Shown here piece by piece: positions 6,241 to 12,515 of a stretch of DNA of 13,675 bases; the stretch's first letter is position 1, and every line of letters starts with the position of its first letter. Origin of the DNA: Nanobdellota archaeon. GTDB taxonomy: Archaea; Nanobdellota; Nanobdellia; Woesearchaeales; JAHJBD01. Where the stretch lies: assembly GCA_018813725.1 (NCBI GenBank), contig JAHJBD010000106.1, positions 1 to 13,675 on the forward strand, read 5' to 3'. Position numbers and translations under genes: made by a program. The notes under the pieces were generated by a model that worked only from the letters and a program-made list of their open reading frames with translations, was not told where the DNA came from and did no database searches.

Positions 6241-8614
6241 GAAAGAGTTTGAGAGCCATGTATATCTTTCATTAAAAGCAAAAGAGTTTCTTGAGAGAGA
6301 AAATATCCCACACAGTTTAGTTAAAAGAAAGACCTATTATAATACCATAAAAGATGTCTATGATGTTGCTGTTGTAAATCTTAGCAAGTTTGTGAGAGAT
6401 GTTGAGAAAGAGTTTAAGCATAAGCTTGTGATGTTTGACGCTGACATCATTCCTGAGCAGATGTTTTTGTATAAGAATAACCTTGTCCCGTTTTGCTGTG
6501 TTGATGAAAACTTGAATTTCTTAAAGATCGATACTGTACAGCTGAAAGAGGTTAATATAGAAGTTGATAAGAAGTTAAAATATAATGGTAAAGAAGTATC
6601 TGATGAAGAATTCTTAGAAAGGTTCAAGCAAGATGATCCAGATGTGATAAGGATGCCTTATGCTTTTTCAAAGCTTCCAGAGCTTTCTAAAAGGTTAAAC
6701 TATAATTTTCATAGGTGGGATGCGACAGATATCAAGTATATAGGGGGAAAATCATATTACAGCTATGGTCAGGTGCGTTACCAGGATTTTGCGTACAGCT
6801 TAAGGGGAAGATTACTGGTTGATTCTTGCTCTATGGTAGGGTCTTACTGCAGCACTGAAGCTATAGTTGAATTGTGCCAGCTTTCTGGCTGTCTTTTTCA
6901 GAAGCTTGCGCCAAGAAGTTTTGGAGCAGTGTTCCAGTCATCTTTAGTAAGGGAGATGGTGAGGAGCAGGTTGATGGTGCCGTTTAAGCAAAAGCCAGTT
7001 GACAGGCCTATGAATATGCTTGATTTTCTTAAATCAGACAGAGCTGGGCACACGCTTGACCCAAAAATCGGTTTTCATAAGGATGTTGCACAGATAGATT
7101 TCTCAAGCATGTATCCCTGGCTGATATACAACCATAACATCTCTGCTGAGACTGTTCTTTCAAAAGAAGGACCGTTTGAGAATGTTCCTGGGATACCTGT
7201 CAGAGTATCTTTAAGGCATAAGGGGCTTGTGCCAAGGGCTATAAAGCCTTTCTTGGACAGGAGGATGTATTACAAGAAAAATCCTAGCTCTGTAAACAAT
7301 GAGAAAGCTGTTGGCTTGAAATGGGTGCTTGTAACGTCGTATGGTTACTTGCGTTTTCGTGAGTTTAAGTTAGGTTTAGCAAGTTCGCATATGGCAATAT
7401 GCTCTTATGCTCGTGAAGCTCTGCTTAAATCAATGCATCTTGCAGAGGAGAAAGGTTATGAGGTTGTGCACGGGATTGTTGATTGCCTTTTTATCAAGAA
7501 GAAAGGCATCACAGAAGAAGAGGTCAAGGATTTTTGCAGAGAGCTTGAAGCTTTAGTAGGTGTGCCTTGCGGTTTTGACGGCATCTATAAGTGGGTTGTC
7601 TTGCTGCCGAGTGTTATAGATTTTCAAAGGCCGGTTCCTGCAAGGTATTATGGGGTGTTTACATCAGGTGATGTCAAAGCCAGGGGTATTGAGGTAAGGC
7701 AGCATTCTTCTTGCATGTTAGTCAGGGATTTTCAGGAAAAGGTCTTGTCGATAATAAAGAATTGTCCTGACAAAAAAGAGATTGTTGCCATGTTTCCGTT
7801 CATATGCAAACTGTTCAAGAAGTATGCATCTTCTTTAGATGAGATTGACCATAAATATCTTGAGTGCAGGGTAAGGGTCAGCAAGACAGATTATAAGCAC
7901 AAGATAGCTCAGGCTGTTGCTGTCTTGCAGTTAAAGAAAAAAGGTGTTGATGTAAAGCCAGGCATGGTTGTAAGGTTCATATATTCAAGTTCAGGTGTTG
8001 TCTTAGCTGAGGATTTCAAAGGTAATGTTGATGTTGTTAAGTATAGAAAGTTTCTTTTAAGATCTTTAAGGATACTGCAACCTTTTGGATTTATAACTGA
8101 GAATGTCTATGAAAGGCAGAGCAGGCTCGAGGAGTTTTGTTTTAAGGTCACTGAAAAGTATGTTCCTATGCGAAAAGAGTTTTTTGAGAAGAGAGGGCTT
8201 TCTGAGAAGGAATTCAAGAGGGTGCTTGAGAAAGACGGATGGATTGTCTGGAGAGGGGGTTCTATCGGTGTGCAGGACAGAGATGAGGTTTATCCGAATG
8301 TTTACAAAAAATATGAGCTTCTTAAGAGATTGCTTGGCAAGAGATACTGTCAGCTTAAGTATATCAATTCAGTGCATCATGGTATGCCTGACTTCATATG
8401 TTACAGGCATCAGAAGTTTAAGTTTGTGGAGTGTAAATTGCAGTATGAAAGTCTTAGTGATGTTCAGAAGAGGTGCATAACAAAGCTTCAAAATATGGGG
8501 TATTTGGTTGAGGTTTGTCGTCTTATGAAGCAAAGTGCAAGGTTTAAGGTTGTACACAGGGATGTTAATACAGGTAAACGGATAATATTAGAAAAGCAGC
8601 TTAAGGTCATTTAG
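6158..8614 (+). CDS. Family B DNA polymerase, PolB2/Dpo2-like, with degenerate exonuclease and C-terminal VRR-NUC-like nuclease domain
   Basis: The 818-residue product opens with the family B N terminus (RFLIDAYRKG) and its ADIIPEQMFLY block. The 3'-5' exonuclease domain is eroded: no DIE (Exo I) is visible, Exo II has no clear acidic residue (DVIRMPYAFSKLPEL), and Exo III is YCSTE (Y230-E234) instead of YxxxD. The palm keeps motif A IDFSSMYP (D314). Motif B is KWVLVTSYGY (K388; the usual NS is TS) and motif C is HGIVDCLF (D442; the usual DTDS is IVDC). Both aspartates equivalent to the metal ligands remain, so activity is possible. A thumb follows (RGIEVRQHS). The C terminus carries GMPDFIC (D745), ECK (E758, K760) and SLSDVQ (Q770), the PD-(D/E)XK pattern of VRR-NUC nucleases. 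It starts at TTG and ends 13 bases from the convergent SRAP gene. Probable role: DNA repair synthesis, not main replication. Confidence 0.85.
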   Translation: MRFLIDAYRKGNKIILWVKENEKNIRIEKEFESHVYLSLKAKEFLERENIPHSLVKRKTYYNTIKDVYDVAVVNLSKFVRDVEKEFKHKLVMFDADIIPEQMFLYKNNLVPFCCVDENLNFLKIDTVQLKEVNIEVDKKLKYNGKEVSDEEFLERFKQDDPDVIRMPYAFSKLPELSKRLNYNFHRWDATDIKYIGGKSYYSYGQVRYQDFAYSLRGRLLVDSCSMVGSYCSTEAIVELCQLSGCLFQKLAPRSFGAVFQSSLVREMVRSRLMVPFKQKPVDRPMNMLDFLKSDRAGHTLDPKIGFHKDVAQIDFSSMYPWLIYNHNISAETVLSKEGPFENVPGIPVRVSLRHKGLVPRAIKPFLDRRMYYKKNPSSVNNEKAVGLKWVLVTSYGYLRFREFKLGLASSHMAICSYAREALLKSMHLAEEKGYEVVHGIVDCLFIKKKGITEEEVKDFCRELEALVGVPCGFDGIYKWVVLLPSVIDFQRPVPARYYGVFTSGDVKARGIEVRQHSSCMLVRDFQEKVLSIIKNCPDKKEIVAMFPFICKLFKKYASSLDEIDHKYLECRVRVSKTDYKHKIAQAVAVLQLKKKGVDVKPGMVVRFIYSSSGVVLAEDFKGNVDVVKYRKFLLRSLRILQPFGFITENVYERQSRLEEFCFKVTEKYVPMRKEFFEKRGLSEKEFKRVLEKDGWIVWRGGSIGVQDRDEVYPNVYKKYELLKRLLGKRYCQLKYINSVHHGMPDFICYRHQKFKFVECKLQYESLSDVQKRCITKLQNMGYLVEVCRLMKQSARFKVVHRDVNTGKRIILEKQLKVI

Positions 8615-8627
8615 GTATTTTTCCAAA

Positions 8628-9272
8628 TCAAGAAAGCAATGCTGCTGGCTTTATCACACCTGGATTGTCTTCTTTAGCAGAATTAATCATATCTGATATC
8701 TGGACTGATCTCATATCTGAGGCTGAGAAGGGTCTCAGTAACTTTTGCAACCTATCTGTGTCAGTTTCTTCTAGCCATGTCTTCTCATCTTTCTTTTCAA
8801 GAATGACTGGCATCCTGTCATGGATAGGTTTGAGCAGGGAGTTTGGCTGGGTTGTGATGATCGTGAATGATATCATATCTTTCCATGTATCGTAAAGGCC
8901 TGCAAACGCAAACAAACCATTATCTTTCATAGTGATCCTGAAAGGTATTTTCTTTGAACCTACTTTCTTCCATTCATAGAAACCGTCTGCTGGTATCAAG
9001 CAGCGATGGTACTTGAACGGGCCTTTGTAGGTGTTTCTTTCTAGCAGTGTCTCAGCACGGGCATTTATCATCTTATAGCCTATCTTCTCATCTTTTGCCC
9101 AGTGTGGTACAAGGCCCCATCTTGCTTTTGTAAAATGTTTGGTGTCTTCATTAAGAATGATCGGCACATCTTGAGAAGGTGCAATGTTGTACCTTGGCTG
9201 TATCTCAAAGTATAGTTTAGCGTCAAACCTACCTTCAAGGTCTAAGGTTATTATTGAGAATCTGCCGCACAT
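8628..9272 (-). CDS. SRAP-domain protein (YedK/HMCES family), abasic-site DNA-protein crosslinking
   Basis: A 214-residue single-domain SRAP protein of normal family length. Known members form a thiazolidine crosslink between Cys2 and abasic sites in single-stranded DNA, shielding them during replication. The sequence shows MCGRFS with Cys2 exposed after Met removal, YNIAPSQ (28-34), ARWGLVPHW (50-58), INARAET with N70, ADGFYEW with E100, and HDRMPV with H151. These correspond to Cys2, Asn75, Glu105 and His160 of E. coli YedK, so all active-site residues are present. The start is fixed by the required MCGR N terminus, and a TATA box lies 26 bases upstream, implying a leaderless mRNA. It is convergent with the PolB gene (13-base gap), putting two DNA-damage-tolerance functions side by side. 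Confidence 0.95.
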   Translation of the reverse strand: MCGRFSIITLDLEGRFDAKLYFEIQPRYNIAPSQDVPIILNEDTKHFTKARWGLVPHWAKDEKIGYKMINARAETLLERNTYKGPFKYHRCLIPADGFYEWKKVGSKKIPFRITMKDNGLFAFAGLYDTWKDMISFTIITTQPNSLLKPIHDRMPVILEKKDEKTWLEETDTDRLQKLLRPFSASDMRSVQISDMINSAKEDNPGVIKPAALLS

Positions 9273-9275
9273 GAA

Positions 9276-9300
9276 AAGATAAAAAGAAAGAGAAATATAA
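9276..9300 (-). terminator. U-rich tract after the proA-DUF2892 transcript, probable terminator
   Basis: Read on the minus strand, the 25 bases after the last gene of the operon (stop at 9309-9311) are nearly all pyrimidine with several T runs (TTTCTCTTTCTTTTTATCTTTT). No hairpin is seen. Archaeal termination by aCPSF1 and intrinsic signals uses such U tracts. The same stretch is the promoter-to-start segment of the SRAP gene. Confidence 0.4.
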
Positions 9301-9303
9301 AAT
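9294..9303 (-). promoter_or_regulatory. TATA box for the SRAP gene
   Basis: The minus strand reads ATTTTATATT at 9294-9303, centred about 26 bases before the ATG at 9272. This is the leaderless spacing seen at other first genes in the window. Confidence 0.55.
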
Positions 9304-9308
9304 GGTTT

Positions 9309-9488
9309 CTACTTTATCTTAAGTATCTTGCATAACATACAGGTCCCAAGCAGTCCGGTTATTATCAATATGCCTGCTACAACCCATAATAAAATATCTT
9401 TTCCAGATGGCAGGTATAGGGCTACAATGATCAATATTCCCATAAGCACCCTTGTCACCATCTCACATTTCGATAGATTCTTTTTCAT
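9309..9488 (-). CDS. Small membrane protein, DUF2892/YgaP transmembrane-like, 59 residues
   Basis: This short frame begins ATG (9488), overlaps the flavodoxin stop by 4 bases (ATGA), and ends at TAG 9309-9311. The product starts MKKNLSKCEMVTRVLMGILI and contains two hydrophobic segments: VLMGILIIVALYLP (14-27) and ILLWVVAGILIITGLLG (32-48). It then has CMLCKILKIK with Cys50 and Cys53. The layout of a short charged N terminus, arginine before helix 1, glycine-rich helix 2 and a cysteine right after it resembles DUF2892 (the YgaP membrane domain, which typically ends in a G-CPLY motif). A very good Shine-Dalgarno site, GAGGTGATA (9491-9499), lies 2 bases before the start. The role is unknown; company with flavodoxin-like and cytochrome b5-like genes suggests membrane redox or sulfur chemistry. 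Confidence 0.75.
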   Translation of the reverse strand: MKKNLSKCEMVTRVLMGILIIVALYLPSGKDILLWVVAGILIITGLLGTCMLCKILKIK

Positions 9489-9913
9489 ACTATCACCTCA
9501 CAGAATTTTTTTATTTTTGATCGGTCAAGCACTTTATCTTTCAGTCCAAGAACAGCGATAGGTTTTTTTGCGACCGCTTCCATATCTTTGAAAGTCTTTC
9601 CTTCTGAGCCGCCATAGGTGCAAAAGAATGCAGTTTTGTTAAGCTTATTTGCTTTTAGATATTCTCTTACTGCAGGGGCCATTGTTCCTGCCCAAACTGG
9701 TGTTCCTACTATTACAATATCATATGCTTTAGGATCCTTTTTTGTTGCTATCTTTGTTGGTTTCTTCAGGAAGGCGTCTCTTCCGCCTTTTATCCCTGAT
9801 CTTTTCTTATTGTCAATGATCTCGTCAAGGTCTGCTTTCAGTTCTTTAGCGATAGCTTCAGCTGCTTTCTTGGTGTTGCCTGATCTTGAGTAATATGCTA
9901 TAAGTGTTTTCAT
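9485..9913 (-). CDS. Flavodoxin family protein
   Basis: A 142-residue FMN-binding flavodoxin-fold protein, an electron carrier or small quinone/NAD(P)H reductase-type domain in the cytoplasm. The phosphate-binding loop is YSRSGNTKKAA (8-18; S9, S11, N13, T14 contact FMN phosphate in the family). A second signature, YDIVIVGTPVWAGTMAP, forms the loop that stacks on the isoalloxazine ring, and FFCTYGGSEG is the third flavin loop. The length matches short-chain flavodoxins. Its start overlaps the upstream cytochrome b5-like stop by 4 bases and its own stop overlaps the DUF2892-like start by 4 bases, so the three proteins are probably translationally coupled. Electron donor and acceptor are not evident from sequence; the lipoprotein next door is extracytoplasmic, so direct transfer is doubtful. 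Confidence 0.92.
   Translation of the reverse strand: MKTLIAYYSRSGNTKKAAEAIAKELKADLDEIIDNKKRSGIKGGRDAFLKKPTKIATKKDPKAYDIVIVGTPVWAGTMAPAVREYLKANKLNKTAFFCTYGGSEGKTFKDMEAVAKKPIAVLGLKDKVLDRSKIKKFCEVIV
9491..9499 (-). promoter_or_regulatory. Strong Shine-Dalgarno site GAGGTGATA for the DUF2892-like gene
   Basis: The minus strand reads GAGGTGATA followed by GT and the ATG at 9488. The site lies within the last codons of the flavodoxin gene and is the strongest ribosome binding site in the window. It is the main reason for accepting the 59-residue frame. Confidence 0.8.
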
Positions 9914-10290
9914 TGCAGATAGCCTATATATGTGCCGATCTCTTCTATCTTTTGATCTTTTGACTGGCCGTGAACTCCTCTCATGGCATCAGAGAATTCA
10001 GCAGCTGTTCCACAGAAGACTGCCATCTTTTCTGAGTGCTGTCCAAAGAAGCTTGTGATGTCATAAACTTTGCCTTCGTAACCTACCCAGCAGTTATCTA
10101 TTGAGTTATGTTTTTCTAGCTCTTCAAGCGGTATTCTTGGGCTTGCTTCTGTAACTGCGTCAACAGCCTGATCTGCGCTTGTTTCAGCCTGTGTTCCTGT
10201 TGTGATAGGCTCTTCTTTTGGAGGTTCTTGCACTGTGCAAGCAACTATCAGAACGATGGTTACTATCAATATAAATATATTTAATCTCAT
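9910..10290 (-). CDS. Lipoprotein with cytochrome b5-like heme-binding domain
   Basis: A 126-residue secreted, membrane-anchored protein. Residues 1-17 are a hydrophobic signal segment ending in a lipobox-like IVAC, with Cys18 the likely lipid attachment site. A Pro/Glu/Thr-rich linker (19-50) follows, then a cytochrome b5-like domain from about 52: IPLEELEKHN, DNCWVGYEGKVYDIT, FFGQHSEKM and GVHGQS. The two candidate axial heme ligands are H85 and H107. The usual HPGG is replaced by GQHSEKM, as in divergent prokaryotic members. C67 and C93 could pair outside the cell. Some members of this superfamily bind steroids or other ligands instead of heme, so redox activity is inferred. It starts 9 bases after the proS stop behind an AGGTGAT site and overlaps the flavodoxin start by 4 bases. 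Confidence 0.85.
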   Translation of the reverse strand: MRLNIFILIVTIVLIVACTVQEPPKEEPITTGTQAETSADQAVDAVTEASPRIPLEELEKHNSIDNCWVGYEGKVYDITSFFGQHSEKMAVFCGTAAEFSDAMRGVHGQSKDQKIEEIGTYIGYLQ

Positions 10291-10293
10291 ATT

Positions 10294-10300
10294 ATCACCT
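10294..10300 (-). promoter_or_regulatory. Shine-Dalgarno site AGGTGAT for the cytochrome b5-like gene
   Basis: The minus strand reads AGGTGAT, then AAT and the ATG at 10290. It begins at the last base of the proS stop codon, so translation of the lipoprotein gene is closely linked to termination on proS. Confidence 0.75.
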
Positions 10301-11739
10301 TAATATCCTTTTGCAAAGTATGCCATGACATGCGCTTTCTTGCCGCAGCCAACACATCTGCCTTCAAACTTCTGGTTCAAAGGAATGTTCCTTGTGCCTG
10401 CTCCGCCTGCTTTTTCTTTGATAATCTCTTCGCATTCTGGCTGGTTGCAGAAAGGAGCAAATGCCATCTTCTTTGCTTCGATAACTTTGACAAGCTCTTT
10501 TAGGTCATCTACCTCAACTATGCTCTGCTTTAATAGTTCTTTTGCTTGGTCATAAAGGTAATTGTGCACTTTCTCAAGCGTTTCTTTAACTTTGGTTTCT
10601 ATGTCTTTGATCGGCACAAACTCTTTTTCTCCAGTGTCTCTTCTGACTATGACTACTTGCTTTTTCTCAAGGTCTTTAGGTCCTAGCTCTATCCTTATAG
10701 GCACACCTTTCATCTCCCACTGGTTGAATTTCCAGCCTGCTGAGTATTCGTCTCTCTCGTCTACTTCGAGCCTGTACTTCTTGAGTTTTGATGCGATGTC
10801 TTTGGTTACTTTCAGTACTTTATCTTTTGAATCACCGAACAGTATCGGAACGATGACTATCTGTGTTGGAGCGATGTTTGGAGGCATGACTGCGCCTTTA
10901 TTGTCACCGTGCATCATGAGCATTATCCCTATCATCCTTGTTGTTATTGCCCAGGTGTTTTGGTATACATACTGCTTTTTTTCATCCTTATCAAGGAATG
11001 TGATGTCAAATGCTTTTGCAAAGTTTTGGCCATCGTGGTGCGCATCAGGGCCTTGTATTGCTTTTCCGCTTGGAAGGAACATCTCTAGCGAAAGAGTGTA
11101 CTCTGCACCTGCAAACTTCTCTTTCTCAGACTTTTTTCCAAGAAGTGTTGGGAGTGCCATGTAATCTTTTAGGAATTTTCCGTACATCTCAACAATGTCT
11201 GTACATTCTTTCTCTGCTTCTTCTTGTGTTGCAAAAGCAGTATGGCCTTCGTTCCATAAGAATTCTCTTGTTCTCATGAATGCCACTGGATGCTTGAATT
11301 CCCATCTTACTACATTGTTCCATTGGTTTAATCTTAATGGCAGGTCTCTCCATGAACGAATCCATTTTGAGTAGCTCTCATACATGATCGTCTCTGAAGT
11401 AGGCCTAATAGCAAGCCTTTCATCAAGTTTTGAATTGCCTGCTTCTGTAACCCAGGCAACCTCTGGTGCAAAACCTTCAACATGTGTAGCTTCTTTCTGA
11501 AGCAGCTTTTCAGGTATGAACAATGGGAAGTATGCGTTCTTGATGCCCATCTTTTTTAGTCTTGAATCTACTTCTGACTGGATTTTTTCCCATATTGCAT
11601 ACGAATATGGTTTGAATACCATGCAGCCAGAAACTGACGAATAGTCTGCAAGGTCAGCTTTTTGTATCAGCTGCGTGTACCATTCTGATATGTCCTCTGA
11701 TTTCTTTACTGTTATCCCGATATTTTTTTCTTTTGCCAT
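10300..11739 (-). CDS. proS: Prolyl-tRNA synthetase, archaeal/eukaryotic type
   Basis: Class II aminoacyl-tRNA synthetase charging tRNA-Pro in the cytoplasm. The product has 479 residues from the ATG at 11739 (MAKEKNIGITVKK), the usual size for the archaeal type, with no bacterial editing insert. Visible signatures are the proline/ATP-site segment RPTSETIMY (112-120), motif 2 running from RWEFKHP (145) through MRTREFLWNEGH, the motif 3 region with GDNKGAVMPPNIAPTQ, an anticodon-binding domain, and a C-terminal zinc-site domain with C431, C436, C462 and C465. An in-frame GTG at 11748 overlaps the proB stop and would add MIT; I prefer 11739 because GTGAT lies 4 bases before it and the protein start matches the family. 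Downstream of proA-proB, it couples proline supply to charging. Confidence 0.97.
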   Translation of the reverse strand: MAKEKNIGITVKKSEDISEWYTQLIQKADLADYSSVSGCMVFKPYSYAIWEKIQSEVDSRLKKMGIKNAYFPLFIPEKLLQKEATHVEGFAPEVAWVTEAGNSKLDERLAIRPTSETIMYESYSKWIRSWRDLPLRLNQWNNVVRWEFKHPVAFMRTREFLWNEGHTAFATQEEAEKECTDIVEMYGKFLKDYMALPTLLGKKSEKEKFAGAEYTLSLEMFLPSGKAIQGPDAHHDGQNFAKAFDITFLDKDEKKQYVYQNTWAITTRMIGIMLMMHGDNKGAVMPPNIAPTQIVIVPILFGDSKDKVLKVTKDIASKLKKYRLEVDERDEYSAGWKFNQWEMKGVPIRIELGPKDLEKKQVVIVRRDTGEKEFVPIKDIETKVKETLEKVHNYLYDQAKELLKQSIVEVDDLKELVKVIEAKKMAFAPFCNQPECEEIIKEKAGGAGTRNIPLNQKFEGRCVGCGKKAHVMAYFAKGY

Positions 11740-11744
11740 CGTAA

Positions 11745-12515
11745 TCACTTCCTAAATATTGTGCGCTGCACTTTTCCTTCTAATAAGTCATTGATCGAAT
11801 ATTTGCCAGAGCCGACAATGCAAGATATGCCTTTTTCCATCACTAGGTTAGCGGCTTTGACTTTGGATGCCATACCTCCTCTTCCTAGCTTGTTGGTCTC
11901 TTTTGTTGCCATCTTTTCAATGTCAGGCGTAATCTTTGTGACAGATGTTATTACATGAGCGCATTTGTTCTCTTTAGGGTCAACATCACAAAGCCCTTCA
12001 ACATCTGTGATAAGTATCATGGTGTCTGCTTTAAGCTCGATAGATACAAGCGCAGCCAAAAGGTCGTTGTCTGTGAACTTTGCTATGGAGTTTCCCATAA
12101 GCTCTTCTTTTGATACAACGTCATTCTCATTGATGATAGGGATTGTCTTGTTTTTTAGATATATCCCCACAACATCTTTCAGGTTTTTCTTTTCTTCTGC
12201 TGTGGAAAGGTTGTGATGTGTGAGCAGCACCTGTGCTACATTGATATTTTGCTCTTTAAACAGCTCTTTGAATGTGTTGATCAGGCTGATCTGGCCTATG
12301 CCTGAAAGTGCTTGCAGCTCTAGAGTCTCTTTTGGCCTGTCTTTTAGGTTTAGTGTCTCGATGCCGGCTGCTACTGCGCCAGAGCTGACTATAACTATCT
12401 CATTTCCTTGTTTCTGAAGCTGTGCAATCTCTTTGATCTTATCTTTAAGGAATTCATGGTTCAGCCTTTTGTTAAGTGTAATTGTTGCGCTTCCGAACTT
12501 GATGAGTATTCTCAT
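11745..12515 (-). CDS. proB: Glutamate 5-kinase
   Basis: Catalyses ATP-dependent phosphorylation of L-glutamate to gamma-glutamyl phosphate, the first step of proline synthesis; the product passes to ProA. The 256 residues cover only the amino-acid kinase domain; the C-terminal PUA domain of E. coli ProB is absent, as in many shorter homologues. Conserved segments are IKFGSAT (5-11, K6), VSSGAVAAG (43-51), INENDVV (128-134), FTDNDLLAA (147-155), ITDVEGL (169-175) and GRGGMASKVKAA (211-222, including K218 near the phosphoryl site). In characterised enzymes proline inhibits this step through the kinase domain; whether that holds here is unknown. The start overlaps the proA stop by 4 bases (ATGA) with AGAGG 5 bases upstream. 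Confidence 0.95.
   Translation of the reverse strand: MRILIKFGSATITLNKRLNHEFLKDKIKEIAQLQKQGNEIVIVSSGAVAAGIETLNLKDRPKETLELQALSGIGQISLINTFKELFKEQNINVAQVLLTHHNLSTAEEKKNLKDVVGIYLKNKTIPIINENDVVSKEELMGNSIAKFTDNDLLAALVSIELKADTMILITDVEGLCDVDPKENKCAHVITSVTKITPDIEKMATKETNKLGRGGMASKVKAANLVMEKGISCIVGSGKYSINDLLEGKVQRTIFRK

Noticed and set aside
7470..7490. Altered motif C (IVDC) taken as proof of a dead polymerase
   Set aside because: The aspartate equivalent to the essential metal ligand remains at D442 and motif A D314 is intact, so loss of activity cannot be concluded.
8103..8480. 125-codon plus-strand frame inside the polymerase gene
   Set aside because: Out-of-frame shadow rich in Arg, Ser and Leu; the polymerase frame carries the conserved motifs throughout.
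10562..11164. 200-codon plus-strand open frame opposite proS
   Set aside because: Antisense shadow of a strongly conserved synthetase; its Ser/Phe-rich low-information composition mirrors the proS codons.
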